Shown here: piece after piece, positions 9,859 to 18,347 of the stretch
Numbering within the stretch: the stretch's first letter is position 1
How the letters are laid out: the number at the start of each line of letters is the position of its first letter
Source: Corallococcus coralloides DSM 2259
Lineage (GTDB): Bacteria; Myxococcota; Myxococcia; Myxococcales; Myxococcaceae
DNA length: 64,000 nt
Direction: 5' to 3'
Assembly (NCBI RefSeq): GCF_000255295.1
Contig: NC_017030.1
Coordinates: 8,220,328-8,284,327 of the forward strand
Made by a program: the position numbers and the translations under genes
The notes under the pieces: model-generated
What the model was told of the DNA's origin: nothing
Seen by the model: only the letters and a program-made list of their open reading frames with translations
Database searches by the model: none

Positions 9859-11463
9859 ATGAGCGTCTCCGGTCCGCCCGGCACGCTGGATGGCCTGCTG
9901 CCCGCGCTGCCGGTGCCGCTGTTCGTGATTCGCGGCGACCGGCTGGTGTTCACCAACACCGCGCTGCGCACGCTGCTGGGCCTGCGAGAGGACGAGCTGC
10001 CGTCGCTGCTGGAGCTCGCCGCGCGCTTCGGACCTGAGGAGCGCTCCTGGGTGGAGCCCCTGTGCGAAGCGCTGATGCGCGGCGAGCAGCCCACGCCGGT
10101 GCGGCCCGCCTGGGTGCGCGTGCGCGGCGCGGACGGACGCCAGCACGTGCTCTCCCCCGTCACCGCGCCGGGCCGCGTGCCGGAGGAGCAGCTCGTGCTG
10201 CTGCTGGACGCGGAGGGCGGGGACGCGGTGCGCACGCTGTCCACCATGCTGGTGGCCACCGCCGCGGAGCTCCTGCGCTGCCGTGACGAGGGCTCGGTGC
10301 TGGAGCTGGCGGTGGAGTCCCTGCACCGGCAGGGCTTCTACGTCTCCGTGATGCTGCTGGAGGGGGACTTCCTGCGCCACGGGCCCATGCGCCAGGAGGC
10401 GGAGAGCCTGGCGGCGGCGTCGCTGCTGTACGGGCAGGACGTGCACGCGGTGCGCTTCCCCCGCTCGGGGATGCCGCACCTGGAAGAGGTGCTCACGAGC
10501 CGCCGGGCGGCGTTCCATCCAGACGCGTTCAGCATGGCGCGGCGGCTGCACTCGCCGGAGGTGGCGGACAACATCCAGCGCATCTACCCGCCGGGCTCAC
10601 GCGCGCTGGACGCGCCCATCTTCGTGGGGGACGAGCCCTTCGGCGTGCTGGCGGTGCAGTCCACCACGTTGACGCCCGCGAACGCGGGAGCGCTGGAGCT
10701 GTTCGCGCAGCTCATTGGCGGCGCGCTGGAGAACGTGCGGCACCACCGCGCGGCGGAGGCGCGGCTCGCGGAGGTGTCCCGCTTGCAGAACGAGCTCATC
10801 GCCAGCGAGCGGCTGACGGTGCTGGGCGAGGCGGCGGGCGTCGTGGCCCACGAGGTGCGCAACCCCCTGGGCGCCATCCTCAACACGGTGGCGGTGCTCA
10901 AGCGTGAACCCCGCCTGGGGCCCGCGGGCGCCTCCGCGGTGGAGATGCTGGAGGAGGAGGCCATCCGGCTGGAGGACATCGTGCGCGACCTGCTGGACGC
11001 GGTGCGCCCGCTGGAGCCCCGGCCGCGCCCCGTGTCGCTGGGCGAGCTGGTGCACCGCGCGCTCGCGCAGCTGCTCCACGGCCGGGAGGAGCTGCCCAAG
11101 CCGCGCGTGGCGTTCGACGAGGCGCCGGACGTGCCGGAGCTGTCCGGCGACGAGACGCTGTTGCAGCTGGCTGTCACCCACCTGATGCGCAATGCCATCC
11201 AGGCCTCGCCGTCCGGGGGCACGGTGCGCGTTGCGGTACGCCGCGTGCCGGACGGCGTTTCGCTGGTCGTGGAGGACGAGGGCCCGGGCATCGCGGGGTT
11301 GGATCCACAGCGCGTCTTCGAGCCCTTCTTCCTCACCCGCGCCAACGGCCGCGGCCTGGGGCTGGCCATCGTGCGCCGCGTGGTGCTGGCGCACGGGGGC
11401 AAGGTGCGCGCGGGCGCCAGGCCCGAGGGTGGCGCGCGCTTCGAGCTGGTGCTGCCGCTCTGA
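9859..11463 (+). CDS. PAS-GAF sensor histidine kinase
   Basis: A 534-residue cytosolic kinase; ATG 9859 is chosen with GAAAGGG upstream. Order: PAS-like domain (about 15-120, PLFVIRGDRLVFTNTALRTLLG), GAF-like domain (about 125-295, ending APIFVGDEPFGVLAVQS), short helix, then the dimerisation/phospho-acceptor region with His331 in GVVAHEVRNPLG, and the ATPase domain with the N-box HLMRNAIQAS, G1 box DEGPGIAG and G2 box GRGLGLAIV. No transmembrane segment is seen, so it senses an internal or membrane-permeable cue. No response regulator is co-encoded on its strand downstream; the lone receiver at 7893 is a possible partner. Confidence 0.9.
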   Translation: MSVSGPPGTLDGLLPALPVPLFVIRGDRLVFTNTALRTLLGLREDELPSLLELAARFGPEERSWVEPLCEALMRGEQPTPVRPAWVRVRGADGRQHVLSPVTAPGRVPEEQLVLLLDAEGGDAVRTLSTMLVATAAELLRCRDEGSVLELAVESLHRQGFYVSVMLLEGDFLRHGPMRQEAESLAAASLLYGQDVHAVRFPRSGMPHLEEVLTSRRAAFHPDAFSMARRLHSPEVADNIQRIYPPGSRALDAPIFVGDEPFGVLAVQSTTLTPANAGALELFAQLIGGALENVRHHRAAEARLAEVSRLQNELIASERLTVLGEAAGVVAHEVRNPLGAILNTVAVLKREPRLGPAGASAVEMLEEEAIRLEDIVRDLLDAVRPLEPRPRPVSLGELVHRALAQLLHGREELPKPRVAFDEAPDVPELSGDETLLQLAVTHLMRNAIQASPSGGTVRVAVRRVPDGVSLVVEDEGPGIAGLDPQRVFEPFFLTRANGRGLGLAIVRRVVLAHGGKVRAGARPEGGARFELVLPL

Positions 11464-11474
11464 CCTGCCTGCTG

Positions 11475-12605
11475 CTACCCAGGGCATTCCCAGGCAGCGT
11501 CAGCGCTGTGTGCGGCGAGAGCCTGGCGGGCCCAGGCGGCAGCTTCGTCAGGCAGTGCTGCCCGTACATCGTTCGCTGCCGATAGGACTACCCAGGCTCC
11601 AAAATACCGAGGAAGGGCGTCGCAGAGCGGGGCTGCGTCGTGGGTCTTGAGTCCCAGCAGCATGAGCGCGATGCCCAGGTTGGTCTGCGTCATGGCCCAG
11701 TCCAGCGGCACCCGCTCGCGCGTTCTCTCCTTCAGCGCCGCCCGGTAGGCCACCACCGCCTCCTCAAGGTGCTCCGGCCCCGATTCCCGCTCCCCGAGCG
11801 TTGAGAGCGCGTTGCCCAGGTTGTTCTGCGTCGCGGCCCATTGCTCGGGTGAGTCGCGTCGCGTCCACGTCTTCAGGCATTCCTCGTAAAGGGCGATGGA
11901 TTCCAGGAGGGGTTCATCCTGCCCATTCTGCGAGCCCAGGACTTGAAGAGCCGGGGCGAGGACGCCTGCTGTCGAGGCCCGGTCCTGCGCATTCCAGGAG
12001 GCGCCGCGCGTACGAAGGAGATACCGAACCTTGTCGGTGAAGCCCGGGAGCTTGTCGGCGAGGTAGCGCCCCTTGTCTGAGAATTCGCTCGATGCCTGCG
12101 TGAAGACAGCCAGGCGAAGCACGGTCGACAGGTCGTCCCAGAACAATGCTGGGAGACGCTGCGCTCGCTCCCGCTCGTAGCTCCTGGGAGCAGCCGCATC
12201 CCGCTTCATCTCCCGCGGACTGTCTGCCCATGTCAGGTAGAGCTGGGGGACTGCCGCCGGGCCACTCCCCATGACGCTGCCCCAGATGAGGACATCCGCG
12301 TGCATTCTGCGGAGGTACTTCCGTGCGGTCTCGTGGCCAGCAGCCTCGCTGCCTTCGGCGATGTGGAAGCCCACGGGCCTCACCTCGAGATATGGCTCCT
12401 CCTTCAGGTTGCCCTGAATGACGTGCCAGAGCTCGTCGTCGGCATCCCGCTCCAGCCTGGCCACTGCGACCCTGAAGGTCCTGGGAGCCGGAGGAGACTC
12501 GTCGACTCGCAGCTTCGCGACGAGCTCCATCCCCCACTGCACCGCGGGCAGCTTGACGATGTCCTCCCACTGCCACACCACCAGCGAGGCGAGGCCCGCC
12601 ACCAC
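11475..12605 (-). CDS. TPR-containing membrane-anchored protein, 5' end probably frameshifted
   Basis: A readable frame of 376 codons starting at GTG 12605. It contains a hydrophobic N-terminal segment (LLVVAGLASLVVW, partly upstream of GTG), a region with RTFRVAVARLERD and DVLIWGSVMGSG that looks like an adenylyl-cyclase-associated or caspase-linked sensor fold, and C-terminal tetratricopeptide repeats (WAATQNNLGNALSTLG, WAMTQTNLGIALMLLG). The frame stays open upstream to a TAG at 12663-12665 with no good start, while the -1 related frame offers ATG 12718 with MTKNTSPRALGKLYGESF. Joining the two at the run of six G at 12634-12639 would restore a complete membrane anchor. So one base is either missing in the sequence or was lost in the gene. 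Function unknown. Confidence 0.6.
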   Translation of the reverse strand: MVAGLASLVVWQWEDIVKLPAVQWGMELVAKLRVDESPPAPRTFRVAVARLERDADDELWHVIQGNLKEEPYLEVRPVGFHIAEGSEAAGHETARKYLRRMHADVLIWGSVMGSGPAAVPQLYLTWADSPREMKRDAAAPRSYERERAQRLPALFWDDLSTVLRLAVFTQASSEFSDKGRYLADKLPGFTDKVRYLLRTRGASWNAQDRASTAGVLAPALQVLGSQNGQDEPLLESIALYEECLKTWTRRDSPEQWAATQNNLGNALSTLGERESGPEHLEEAVVAYRAALKERTRERVPLDWAMTQTNLGIALMLLGLKTHDAAPLCDALPRYFGAWVVLSAANDVRAALPDEAAAWARQALAAHSADAAWECPG

Positions 12606-12889
12606 GAGCAGGATGCGGAGGGCCCTGAGGCGAGGGGGGCGCCGCCTGCCCCACCGCGGCGCCTAAAGGACTCTCCATAGAGCTTCCCAAGGGCCCGAGG
12701 GGACGTGTTCTTCGTCATGCGAGGTTGCATCAGGGGAGACGCGGGGCGCCCGGTCGGCCGCCTTCTGTGATTTCGGCGAGGTGCGAGACATGACAGCTCA
12801 CGAGGCCCTCTCCTCCTCACAGCCCTGGGTTGTGTCGAGAGGGCTCAATGAACGGTAGTCACGGCGCCCCTTCCGGGGACTGTCCCTGC

Positions 12890-13003
12890 TCAACGCAGCC
12901 AGAGAAGCATGGATGCGACGTGCAGGACGGCGAGGTAGCAGGTCACCGTCTTGTCGTCGCGAGTGACGACGGCGCGCAAGCGTTTGAGGTCGTCGTAGTC
13001 ACA
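12890..13003 (-). mobile_element. Remnant of an IS5-type transposase C-terminus
   Basis: The last 37 residues encoded here, with DLKRLRAVVTRDDKT and YLAVLHVASMLLWLR, match the end of IS5/IS427-group transposases (consensus LKxxRRxATRYDKT...YLAxxxLASxLLWL), just after the catalytic Glu. The rest of the transposase is missing, and I could not define a terminal inverted repeat or a target duplication. It explains the truncated oxygenase reading frame. Confidence 0.6.
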
Positions 13004-13165
13004 GGCGGGGCCGCTCGACGTGGTGATGGGCGCCGCCGTGGGCCCTTCGCGCTCGATGCGTTCAATCAGCGCGTGGCACTCCTCGCCGCTGAGCAGGTGC
13101 TCCACGGTGAGGATGAGCGGGTTGCCGGTGTCCAGCTCCTCGCCGGGGTTCGGCAGGACGCGCAT
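12890..13165 (-). pseudogene. Truncated 2OG-Fe(II) oxygenase gene fused to a transposase tail
   Basis: The 91-codon frame is a chimera. Residues 1-50 (VLPNPGEEL, LLSGEECHALIERIEREG, TAAPITTSSG) read like the N-terminus of a prolyl-4-hydroxylase-type 2-oxoglutarate/Fe(II) dioxygenase, a family of about 200 or more residues. The iron-binding HxD...H core is absent because the frame switches after TSSGPA into the C-terminal end of an IS5-type transposase. The product cannot be an active oxygenase. It sits 25 nt from the stop of the RNA methyltransferase gene, on the same strand. The identity of the oxygenase part is by motif memory only. Confidence 0.6.
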
Positions 13166-13190
13166 CGCGGAGGCCTCCTGGCGAGGAACG

Positions 13191-14330
13191 CTAGGACGGG
13201 CCGGCCAGCAGCAACAGACAGCGCAGGCCGCCGTTCTTCACGTTGAGCGAGCGCGCGCCCTTCAGCCCCAGCGACGCCACCAGCTTCGGCTCCTCGGGGA
13301 CGATGAGCGCCTTGCGCCATTCGCGGAACGCGCCGTTCAACGTCGCGCCCAACGCGCGGTAGAGGTCCGGCAGGTCCTCCACCTCCCCCACGCGCTTGCC
13401 ATAGGGCGGGTTCGCCACCACGAGCCCGGGTGCGTCCGGCGGGGCCTTCAGCGTGCGCAGGTCATGCCGCTCCAGCGTGAGCGTCACACCCGCGCGTCTG
13501 GCATTGCGCCGCGCCGTGCCCAGCGCCCCCGCGTTCAGGTCGTAGCCGCGCATGGGCGCGCGAGGCTCCGCCAGCCCCTCGGCTTCCGCTTCCGCGCGGC
13601 GGTGCGCCCAGGCGGCCTTGTCGAAGGACGGGAAGGACTGGAACGCGAACGTGCGCAGCAGGCCCGGTGCGCGGCGCTGGGACAGCCAGGCGCCCTCCAC
13701 CAGGAACGTGCCCGAGCCGCACATCGGATCCACCAGCGGCACGTCCCCCGCGTAGCCCGCGAGCCGGAGGATGCCCGCGGCCAGCGTCTCGCGCAGGGGC
13801 GCGCGCCCCACCTCCTGCCGGTAGCCGCGCTGGTACAGGGGAGCACCGGACGTGTCCACACTCACCGTCCAGCGCTCGCCTTCGCCGCGCACCAGCAGCG
13901 TGAGCTCCGGCCCCCCGCCCTCCTCGTCCAGGTGTCCCGCGACCGTCACCTCGCACGGGTCCCAGGCCACGGCCGCGGACTCCAGCACCACGGCCGGCCC
14001 CGGGGCCACGGAGCGGTGCAGGGTCACCGACAGCCGCAGCGGCACCTTGCCGTCCCAGACGCCCGCCATGGGCAGCGCTTGCAGCTCCTGCACCAACGCG
14101 TCCGCGGTGGGCGCCGTGAAGGTGCCCAGGCGCAGGAGCACGCGGCTCGCGGTGCGCAGGTGCAGGTTCGCCGTCTGGTGCAGGCCCGCCGGGCCCTCGC
14201 ACTCGATGCCGCCCTCCGCGCGCCGGAAGGACAGCCCCCGCTCGCGCGCTTCCGACTCCAGCGCGGGCTCCAGGCCCGGCAGCGTGGACACGTAGAGGGT
14301 TTCGCCCGTCCGGGCCCGAACGTCCGTCAC
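13191..14330 (-). CDS. THUMP-domain class I RNA methyltransferase (RlmL/Trm14-like)
   Basis: A 379-residue enzyme that probably makes N2-methylguanosine in rRNA or tRNA. The N-terminal half (about 10-160) has the THUMP-type RNA-binding layout with LYVSTLPGLEPALESEA. The catalytic half has DPMCGSGTFLVEGA (201-214), acidic loop GYDLNAGAL, and the target-base motif NPPYGKR (307-313). It corresponds in size to the single-domain N2-guanine methylase of the RlmL family, without the fused RlmK part of enterobacteria. GTG start at 14330 overlaps the TGA of the hybrid kinase gene by 4 nt (GTGA), so the two are co-expressed. Confidence 0.88.
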   Translation of the reverse strand: MTDVRARTGETLYVSTLPGLEPALESEARERGLSFRRAEGGIECEGPAGLHQTANLHLRTASRVLLRLGTFTAPTADALVQELQALPMAGVWDGKVPLRLSVTLHRSVAPGPAVVLESAAVAWDPCEVTVAGHLDEEGGGPELTLLVRGEGERWTVSVDTSGAPLYQRGYRQEVGRAPLRETLAAGILRLAGYAGDVPLVDPMCGSGTFLVEGAWLSQRRAPGLLRTFAFQSFPSFDKAAWAHRRAEAEAEGLAEPRAPMRGYDLNAGALGTARRNARRAGVTLTLERHDLRTLKAPPDAPGLVVANPPYGKRVGEVEDLPDLYRALGATLNGAFREWRKALIVPEEPKLVASLGLKGARSLNVKNGGLRCLLLLAGPS

Positions 14331-16927
14331 GCCGGCCGCGTCCTCGCGGCGGAAACCGCGTCCATCGCCGCCTGCTCCAACGCGCGCTCCATCTGGTTCA
14401 GGTCATACGGCTTGGGCAGTAGCACCACGCGCTCCAGCGCCTGGCCATCCTCCGCCGCCACCGCGCGCGAATCGCCGGACGCGATGATGATTCGCAGGGA
14501 CGGATAGCGCTTCACGGCCTCGCGCGCCAGCACCACGCCGGACTTGCCCGGCAGCGTCACGTCCGTGAAGAGCAGGTCGAAGGTCTCCTTCGCCAGCGCC
14601 TCGCTCGCCGCCTCCGCGCTCTCCACCGCGAGCACGGTGTGCCCCAGGTCCGTCATCAGCTCGGACGCGGACTCGCGGATGTCCGCGTCGTCCTCCACCA
14701 GGAGGATGCGCAGCGCGCCCTTCGACGGAGCCTCGGCGGGCACGGGCGTGAGCGCGCGGTACGGCTTCGCCGCCAGCCGCTGTTCGCGTCCGCGCAGGAG
14801 CGCGCGGATCTTCCGCGCCAGGTCCTCACGCCGGTACGGCTTGGACAGGAGGCTCACGCCGGGGTCCAACCGGCCGCCGTGCACGATGGCGTTCTCCGTG
14901 TAGCCAGACGTGAAGAGCACCTCGAGGTCCGGCAGGTGCGCCTTCGCCAGCCGCGCCAGCTCCGGGCTGCGCACCGGTCCCGGCATCACCACGTCCGTGA
15001 AGAGCAGGTCCACCGGCAGGCCGCTCTGGATGACCGCGAGCGCGCTCTGGCCGTCGTGCGCCTTGAGCACGCGGTAGCCCAGCTCTGTGAGCACCTCCAC
15101 CACCGTGGCGCGCACCGCCGCGTCGTCCTCCACCACGAGGATGGTCTCCGTGCCGCCCTCCACCTGCCCCGGTCCGTTCTCCGCCGGCTGCGCCGCCGCC
15201 TGGAAGGTGCGCGGCAGGTAGATCTTGATGGACGTGCCGTGGCCCAGCTCGCTGTAGATTTTCACGTGGCCGCCGGACTGCTTCACGAAGCCATACACCA
15301 TGCTCAGCCCCAGGCCCGTGCCGCGCCCCTCCGGCTTCGTGGTGAAGAACGGCTCGAACGCGCGCTCCATCACCTCCTGGGACATGCCCGAGCCCGTGTC
15401 GGAGATGGCCAGCAGCACGTACTGCCCCGCCGTCACCTCCGGGTGCAGCATCGCGTAGTGGTCATCCAGCATCGCGTTGCCGGCTTCGATGGTCAGCTTG
15501 CCCCGGCCATCCATGGCGTCGCGCGCGTTGATGGCCAGGTTGAGGATGACGTTCTCCAGCTGGTTGCGGTCCACGGACGTGTTCCACAGCCCGCCCGCGA
15601 TGACCGTCTCCACCTCCACGTCCTCGCCCAGGGCGCGGCGCAACAGGTCGTCCATGTCGCGCACCAGCCGGCCCGGGTTGAGCGCCGTGGGCGCCAGGGG
15701 CTGCCTGCGCGCGAACGCGAGCAGCTGCGACGCCAGCCGAGCCCCGCGCTCCACCGCGCCCAGCGCCGTCTCCAGGCGCCGCTGCGCGCGCGAGTCACCC
15801 ACCGTGTCGCGCTGGAGCAGCTGGAGATTCCCGCTCACCACCTGGAGCAGGTTGTTGAAGTCATGCGCCACGCCGCCGGTGAGCTTGCCCACCGCCTCCA
15901 TCTTCTGCGCCTGGAGCAGCGCGGCCTCCGCCTGGCGGCGCTCCGCCTCGCTCTCCTCCAGCGCCCGCGTGCGCTCGCGCACCAGGTCCTCCAGGTGGTC
16001 GCGGTGGCGCGCGAGCTCATCCTCCGCCCGCTTCTGCGCCGTCATGTCGTGGCCCTGGACGAAGATGCCGGAGACCCTCCCATCCACCTCGATGATGGGC
16101 TGGTAGACGAAGTCCAGGAAGGCCTCCACCAGCGGCCCCCCGGGCTCGCGCTGCAGGTGCAGCCCCATGTTGTGCCCGACGAAGGGCTCGCCCGTCTTGA
16201 ACACCCGGTCCAGGAGTTCGAAGAAGCCCTGCCCGGCCACCTCCGGCAGGGCCTCCCGCACCGTCTTGCCCAGCAGGTCCCGGTGCCCCACGAGCTGTTG
16301 GTAGGAGCGGTTGGCCAGCTCGAACACATGCTCCGGCCCCTTCAGCGAGCACATGAAGCCCGGCGCCTGTTCGAACAGGCGCCGCAGGTGCCGGCGCTCG
16401 TCGTCCAGCACCCGGTTGGCCTCCTGCACCGCCTGGGCACGCGCGAGCACCCCGCTCATCAGCTGCGTGCGAGGCCCCCCATCCAGTGACGCCTCCGCCT
16501 CACGCACGGCGCGCTTGAGCTGCTGCAGCTCCGTCACGTCCATCGTGTGCTGGAGGATGAAGGCCACTTCTCCCCGCCCGTCAAACAGGGGCGTGTGCGT
16601 GGCGCTCCAGTAACGGTCCTCCAGCACCACGCCCGCGTCCGTCTGGCGGGGCACCCGGTAGGGAATGAGCGCCAGCGTGTCCAGCGTGCGCTCCGTCAGC
16701 ACGCGGCTGAACGAATCGCGCAGCATCCGGGTGCTGGCGTTGTTCGGGTCGTCCGGGTCGTGCGGGAAGGCCTCGAAGATGGTGCGCCCGACCAGGTTCT
16801 CCAGCCGGCTGGCGGTCACCCGCAGGTAGGCCGCGTTCGCCGTGACGTACCGGAGCTCCCGGTCCACCAGCATGTAGGGATTGGGCGACAGCTCGAAGAG
16901 CTTCTGGAAGTCGAAGGGTGCCTGCAT
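14327..16927 (-). CDS. PAS hybrid histidine kinase with two C-terminal receiver domains
   Basis: About 866 residues from ATG 16927; in-frame upstream codons as far as GTG 17035 are possible but read like non-coding DNA. Order: PAS (FQKLFELSPNPYMLVDREL), a coiled linker, second PAS/PAC (DERRHLRRLFEQAPGFMCSL...), coiled coil, phospho-acceptor GGVAHDFNNLLQVVSG, ATPase domain ending GTGLGLSMVYGFV, then REC1 (ILVVEDDAAVR, LLFTDVVMPG) and REC2 (ILLVEDDADIR, LLFTDVTLPG). Both receivers keep the acidic pair, phospho-Asp and Lys (SKPY, PKPY). No transmembrane segment. The HDFNNLL box is the form common to hybrid kinases of soil delta-proteobacteria. It is followed by the overlapping RNA methyltransferase gene. 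Confidence 0.9.
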   Translation of the reverse strand: MQAPFDFQKLFELSPNPYMLVDRELRYVTANAAYLRVTASRLENLVGRTIFEAFPHDPDDPNNASTRMLRDSFSRVLTERTLDTLALIPYRVPRQTDAGVVLEDRYWSATHTPLFDGRGEVAFILQHTMDVTELQQLKRAVREAEASLDGGPRTQLMSGVLARAQAVQEANRVLDDERRHLRRLFEQAPGFMCSLKGPEHVFELANRSYQQLVGHRDLLGKTVREALPEVAGQGFFELLDRVFKTGEPFVGHNMGLHLQREPGGPLVEAFLDFVYQPIIEVDGRVSGIFVQGHDMTAQKRAEDELARHRDHLEDLVRERTRALEESEAERRQAEAALLQAQKMEAVGKLTGGVAHDFNNLLQVVSGNLQLLQRDTVGDSRAQRRLETALGAVERGARLASQLLAFARRQPLAPTALNPGRLVRDMDDLLRRALGEDVEVETVIAGGLWNTSVDRNQLENVILNLAINARDAMDGRGKLTIEAGNAMLDDHYAMLHPEVTAGQYVLLAISDTGSGMSQEVMERAFEPFFTTKPEGRGTGLGLSMVYGFVKQSGGHVKIYSELGHGTSIKIYLPRTFQAAAQPAENGPGQVEGGTETILVVEDDAAVRATVVEVLTELGYRVLKAHDGQSALAVIQSGLPVDLLFTDVVMPGPVRSPELARLAKAHLPDLEVLFTSGYTENAIVHGGRLDPGVSLLSKPYRREDLARKIRALLRGREQRLAAKPYRALTPVPAEAPSKGALRILLVEDDADIRESASELMTDLGHTVLAVESAEAASEALAKETFDLLFTDVTLPGKSGVVLAREAVKRYPSLRIIIASGDSRAVAAEDGQALERVVLLPKPYDLNQMERALEQAAMDAVSAARTRPA

Positions 16928-16934
16928 CCACTCA

Positions 16935-16958
16935 CGGGGAGGTGCAGCAACCTCCCCG
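16935..16958. promoter_or_regulatory. Perfect 9-bp hairpin just upstream of the hybrid kinase start
   Basis: Two perfectly complementary 9-nt arms (CGGGGAGGT and ACCTCCCCG) separated by 6 nt. On the minus-strand mRNA it ends 7 nt before ATG 16927, and its 5' arm contains the only good GGGGAGG ribosome-site-like sequence. In the folded state that sequence would be paired, which suggests possible translational control, or a protein-binding operator. Confidence 0.4.
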
Positions 16959-17330
16959 CCTTTCCTGGGGCCGCCGCGAACGCGGAAAGGGGTTCCCGTC
17001 CAGTGTACGGACATCCCCTCCATCGCACTGGCCAAAAGGCCTGGGGCCGCCGTCTTCCCGGACGCCAGGCCTCCCCGGGGGCAGCCTTCTGGACACCACT
17101 CAACACAAGCCTTTCCCAGCCACCCGTTGGCTCCGCCACGTCCGTCCGGGCTGTAAGACTGGGCGGGTCTTTCAGACCTCTTAATTCCTGTGATATGAGA
17201 TTATTACCGCCAAGGCGGTGCAGTCCCACAGAACCGGGGTGTGCGGCAGGGGGTCGCCTTGGACGGGGGAGGAAACGACCTCCCGGCCTTCCGCCAGAGC
17301 ACTCGCGCCCGGCAGGAGGTCTGTCCCCAG
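16959..17330. promoter_or_regulatory. Intergenic control region with AT-rich island upstream of desaturase
   Basis: This non-coding gap separates the divergent hybrid kinase and desaturase genes. It is GC-rich except for about 17170-17216, which holds the least GC-rich sequence nearby (TTAATTCC, GATATGAGATTATTACC). That island is the best promoter candidate for the desaturase, with GATATGAGATTAT as a -10-like area. A short inverted repeat GGTCT-TTC-AGACC lies next to it. No gene is supported here. Confidence 0.35.
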
Positions 17331-18347
17331 ATGCTCGCCGTTCCAGAACCGTTGTCGCTGGATGACTCGGAAGCGGTCACCTCCCGTACGTTCGACAGAC
17401 GTTCGTTGACGGCGTCGGTGCGAGAGCTGTCGGTGGTGGCCAACGCGCGCGGGCTGTGGGCGGTGACGCGCCAATGGCTCATCATCGCGCTGTCGGTGGC
17501 GTTCGTGGTGCAGGTGGACCGGTGGTGGGCGTGGGTGCTGGCCGCGGTGGTCATCTCCTCGCGGCAGAACGCGCTCTTCAGCCTGGTGCACGAAGCCAGT
17601 CACCGCCACCTGCTCACGAACCGCAAGGCCAACGACATCGTGGCGGACCTGCTGTGCGCCTTCCCGATGAACATCACCACGGAGGGCTACCGCAAGGAGC
17701 ACGCGGAGCATCACCGCTACGTCAACACGGAGAAGGACCCGTACTGGCGCACGGCGCAGCGCGACCACGCGTGGCTGTTCCCGCGCACGCGCTGGGGCAT
17801 GGCGCGGGTGCTGCTGGGGGACCTGGTGGGCTTCTTCACCCCGTCCCACATGCTCATCATCATTCCCTGGACCTATACGGGCCGCGCCATGGGCAAGGGC
17901 GGCCCGCCGCCGTCCCGCGCGGAGCACCTCCGCTACGCGCTGTGGCTGGTGGGCCTCATCACCTTCCTCACGCTCACGGGCGGCTGGCTCCACTACCTGC
18001 TCCTGTGGTCCATCCCGTCGCTGACCCTGACGATGGTGGCCTTCCGCATCCGCGCGTTGGTGGAGCACCCCTACACCCCCGCCACCCCGGATGAGACGCA
18101 CGAGACGCGGGACGTGGAGGCGGCCACCTGGCTCGAGCGCTTGTTCATCGCGCCCTTCAACGCCAGCTACCACCTGTCCCATCACCTCTTCCCGTCCGTG
18201 CCCTACTACCACCTGCCCGCGCTGAACGAGCGGCTCAAGCAGACGGACCTCTACCGCCCCGGGGAGAACCACTTCCAGACGTACCTGGGCGGAGAGAAGA
18301 GCGCGTGGAGCTTCCTCACGTCGCTGGGGCAGGAACGAAGGCCGTGA
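17331..18347 (+). CDS. Membrane fatty acid desaturase
   Basis: A 338-residue integral membrane di-iron enzyme that introduces a double bond into acyl chains. ATG 17331 is preferred because GGAGGT lies 10 nt upstream. The three histidine boxes are intact: HEASH (87-91), HAEHH (124-128) and HLSHH (281-285), spaced as in the FA_desaturase family, with hydrophobic segments near 45-75, 165-185 and 205-235. An electron donor is required; a flavin reductase is encoded at 21916-22809 on the same strand, but a functional link is only a guess. The AT-rich region upstream may make it temperature-regulated. Confidence 0.9.
   Translation: MLAVPEPLSLDDSEAVTSRTFDRRSLTASVRELSVVANARGLWAVTRQWLIIALSVAFVVQVDRWWAWVLAAVVISSRQNALFSLVHEASHRHLLTNRKANDIVADLLCAFPMNITTEGYRKEHAEHHRYVNTEKDPYWRTAQRDHAWLFPRTRWGMARVLLGDLVGFFTPSHMLIIIPWTYTGRAMGKGGPPPSRAEHLRYALWLVGLITFLTLTGGWLHYLLLWSIPSLTLTMVAFRIRALVEHPYTPATPDETHETRDVEAATWLERLFIAPFNASYHLSHHLFPSVPYYHLPALNERLKQTDLYRPGENHFQTYLGGEKSAWSFLTSLGQERRP

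Noticed and set aside
12830-13246. Plus-strand frame across the IS remnant
   Set aside because: No start context or motif; the minus-strand reading explains the sequence as oxygenase plus transposase pieces.
14639-16489. 616-codon plus-strand frame inside the hybrid kinase gene
   Set aside because: Antisense artefact of codon bias; His/Arg-rich product without a domain.
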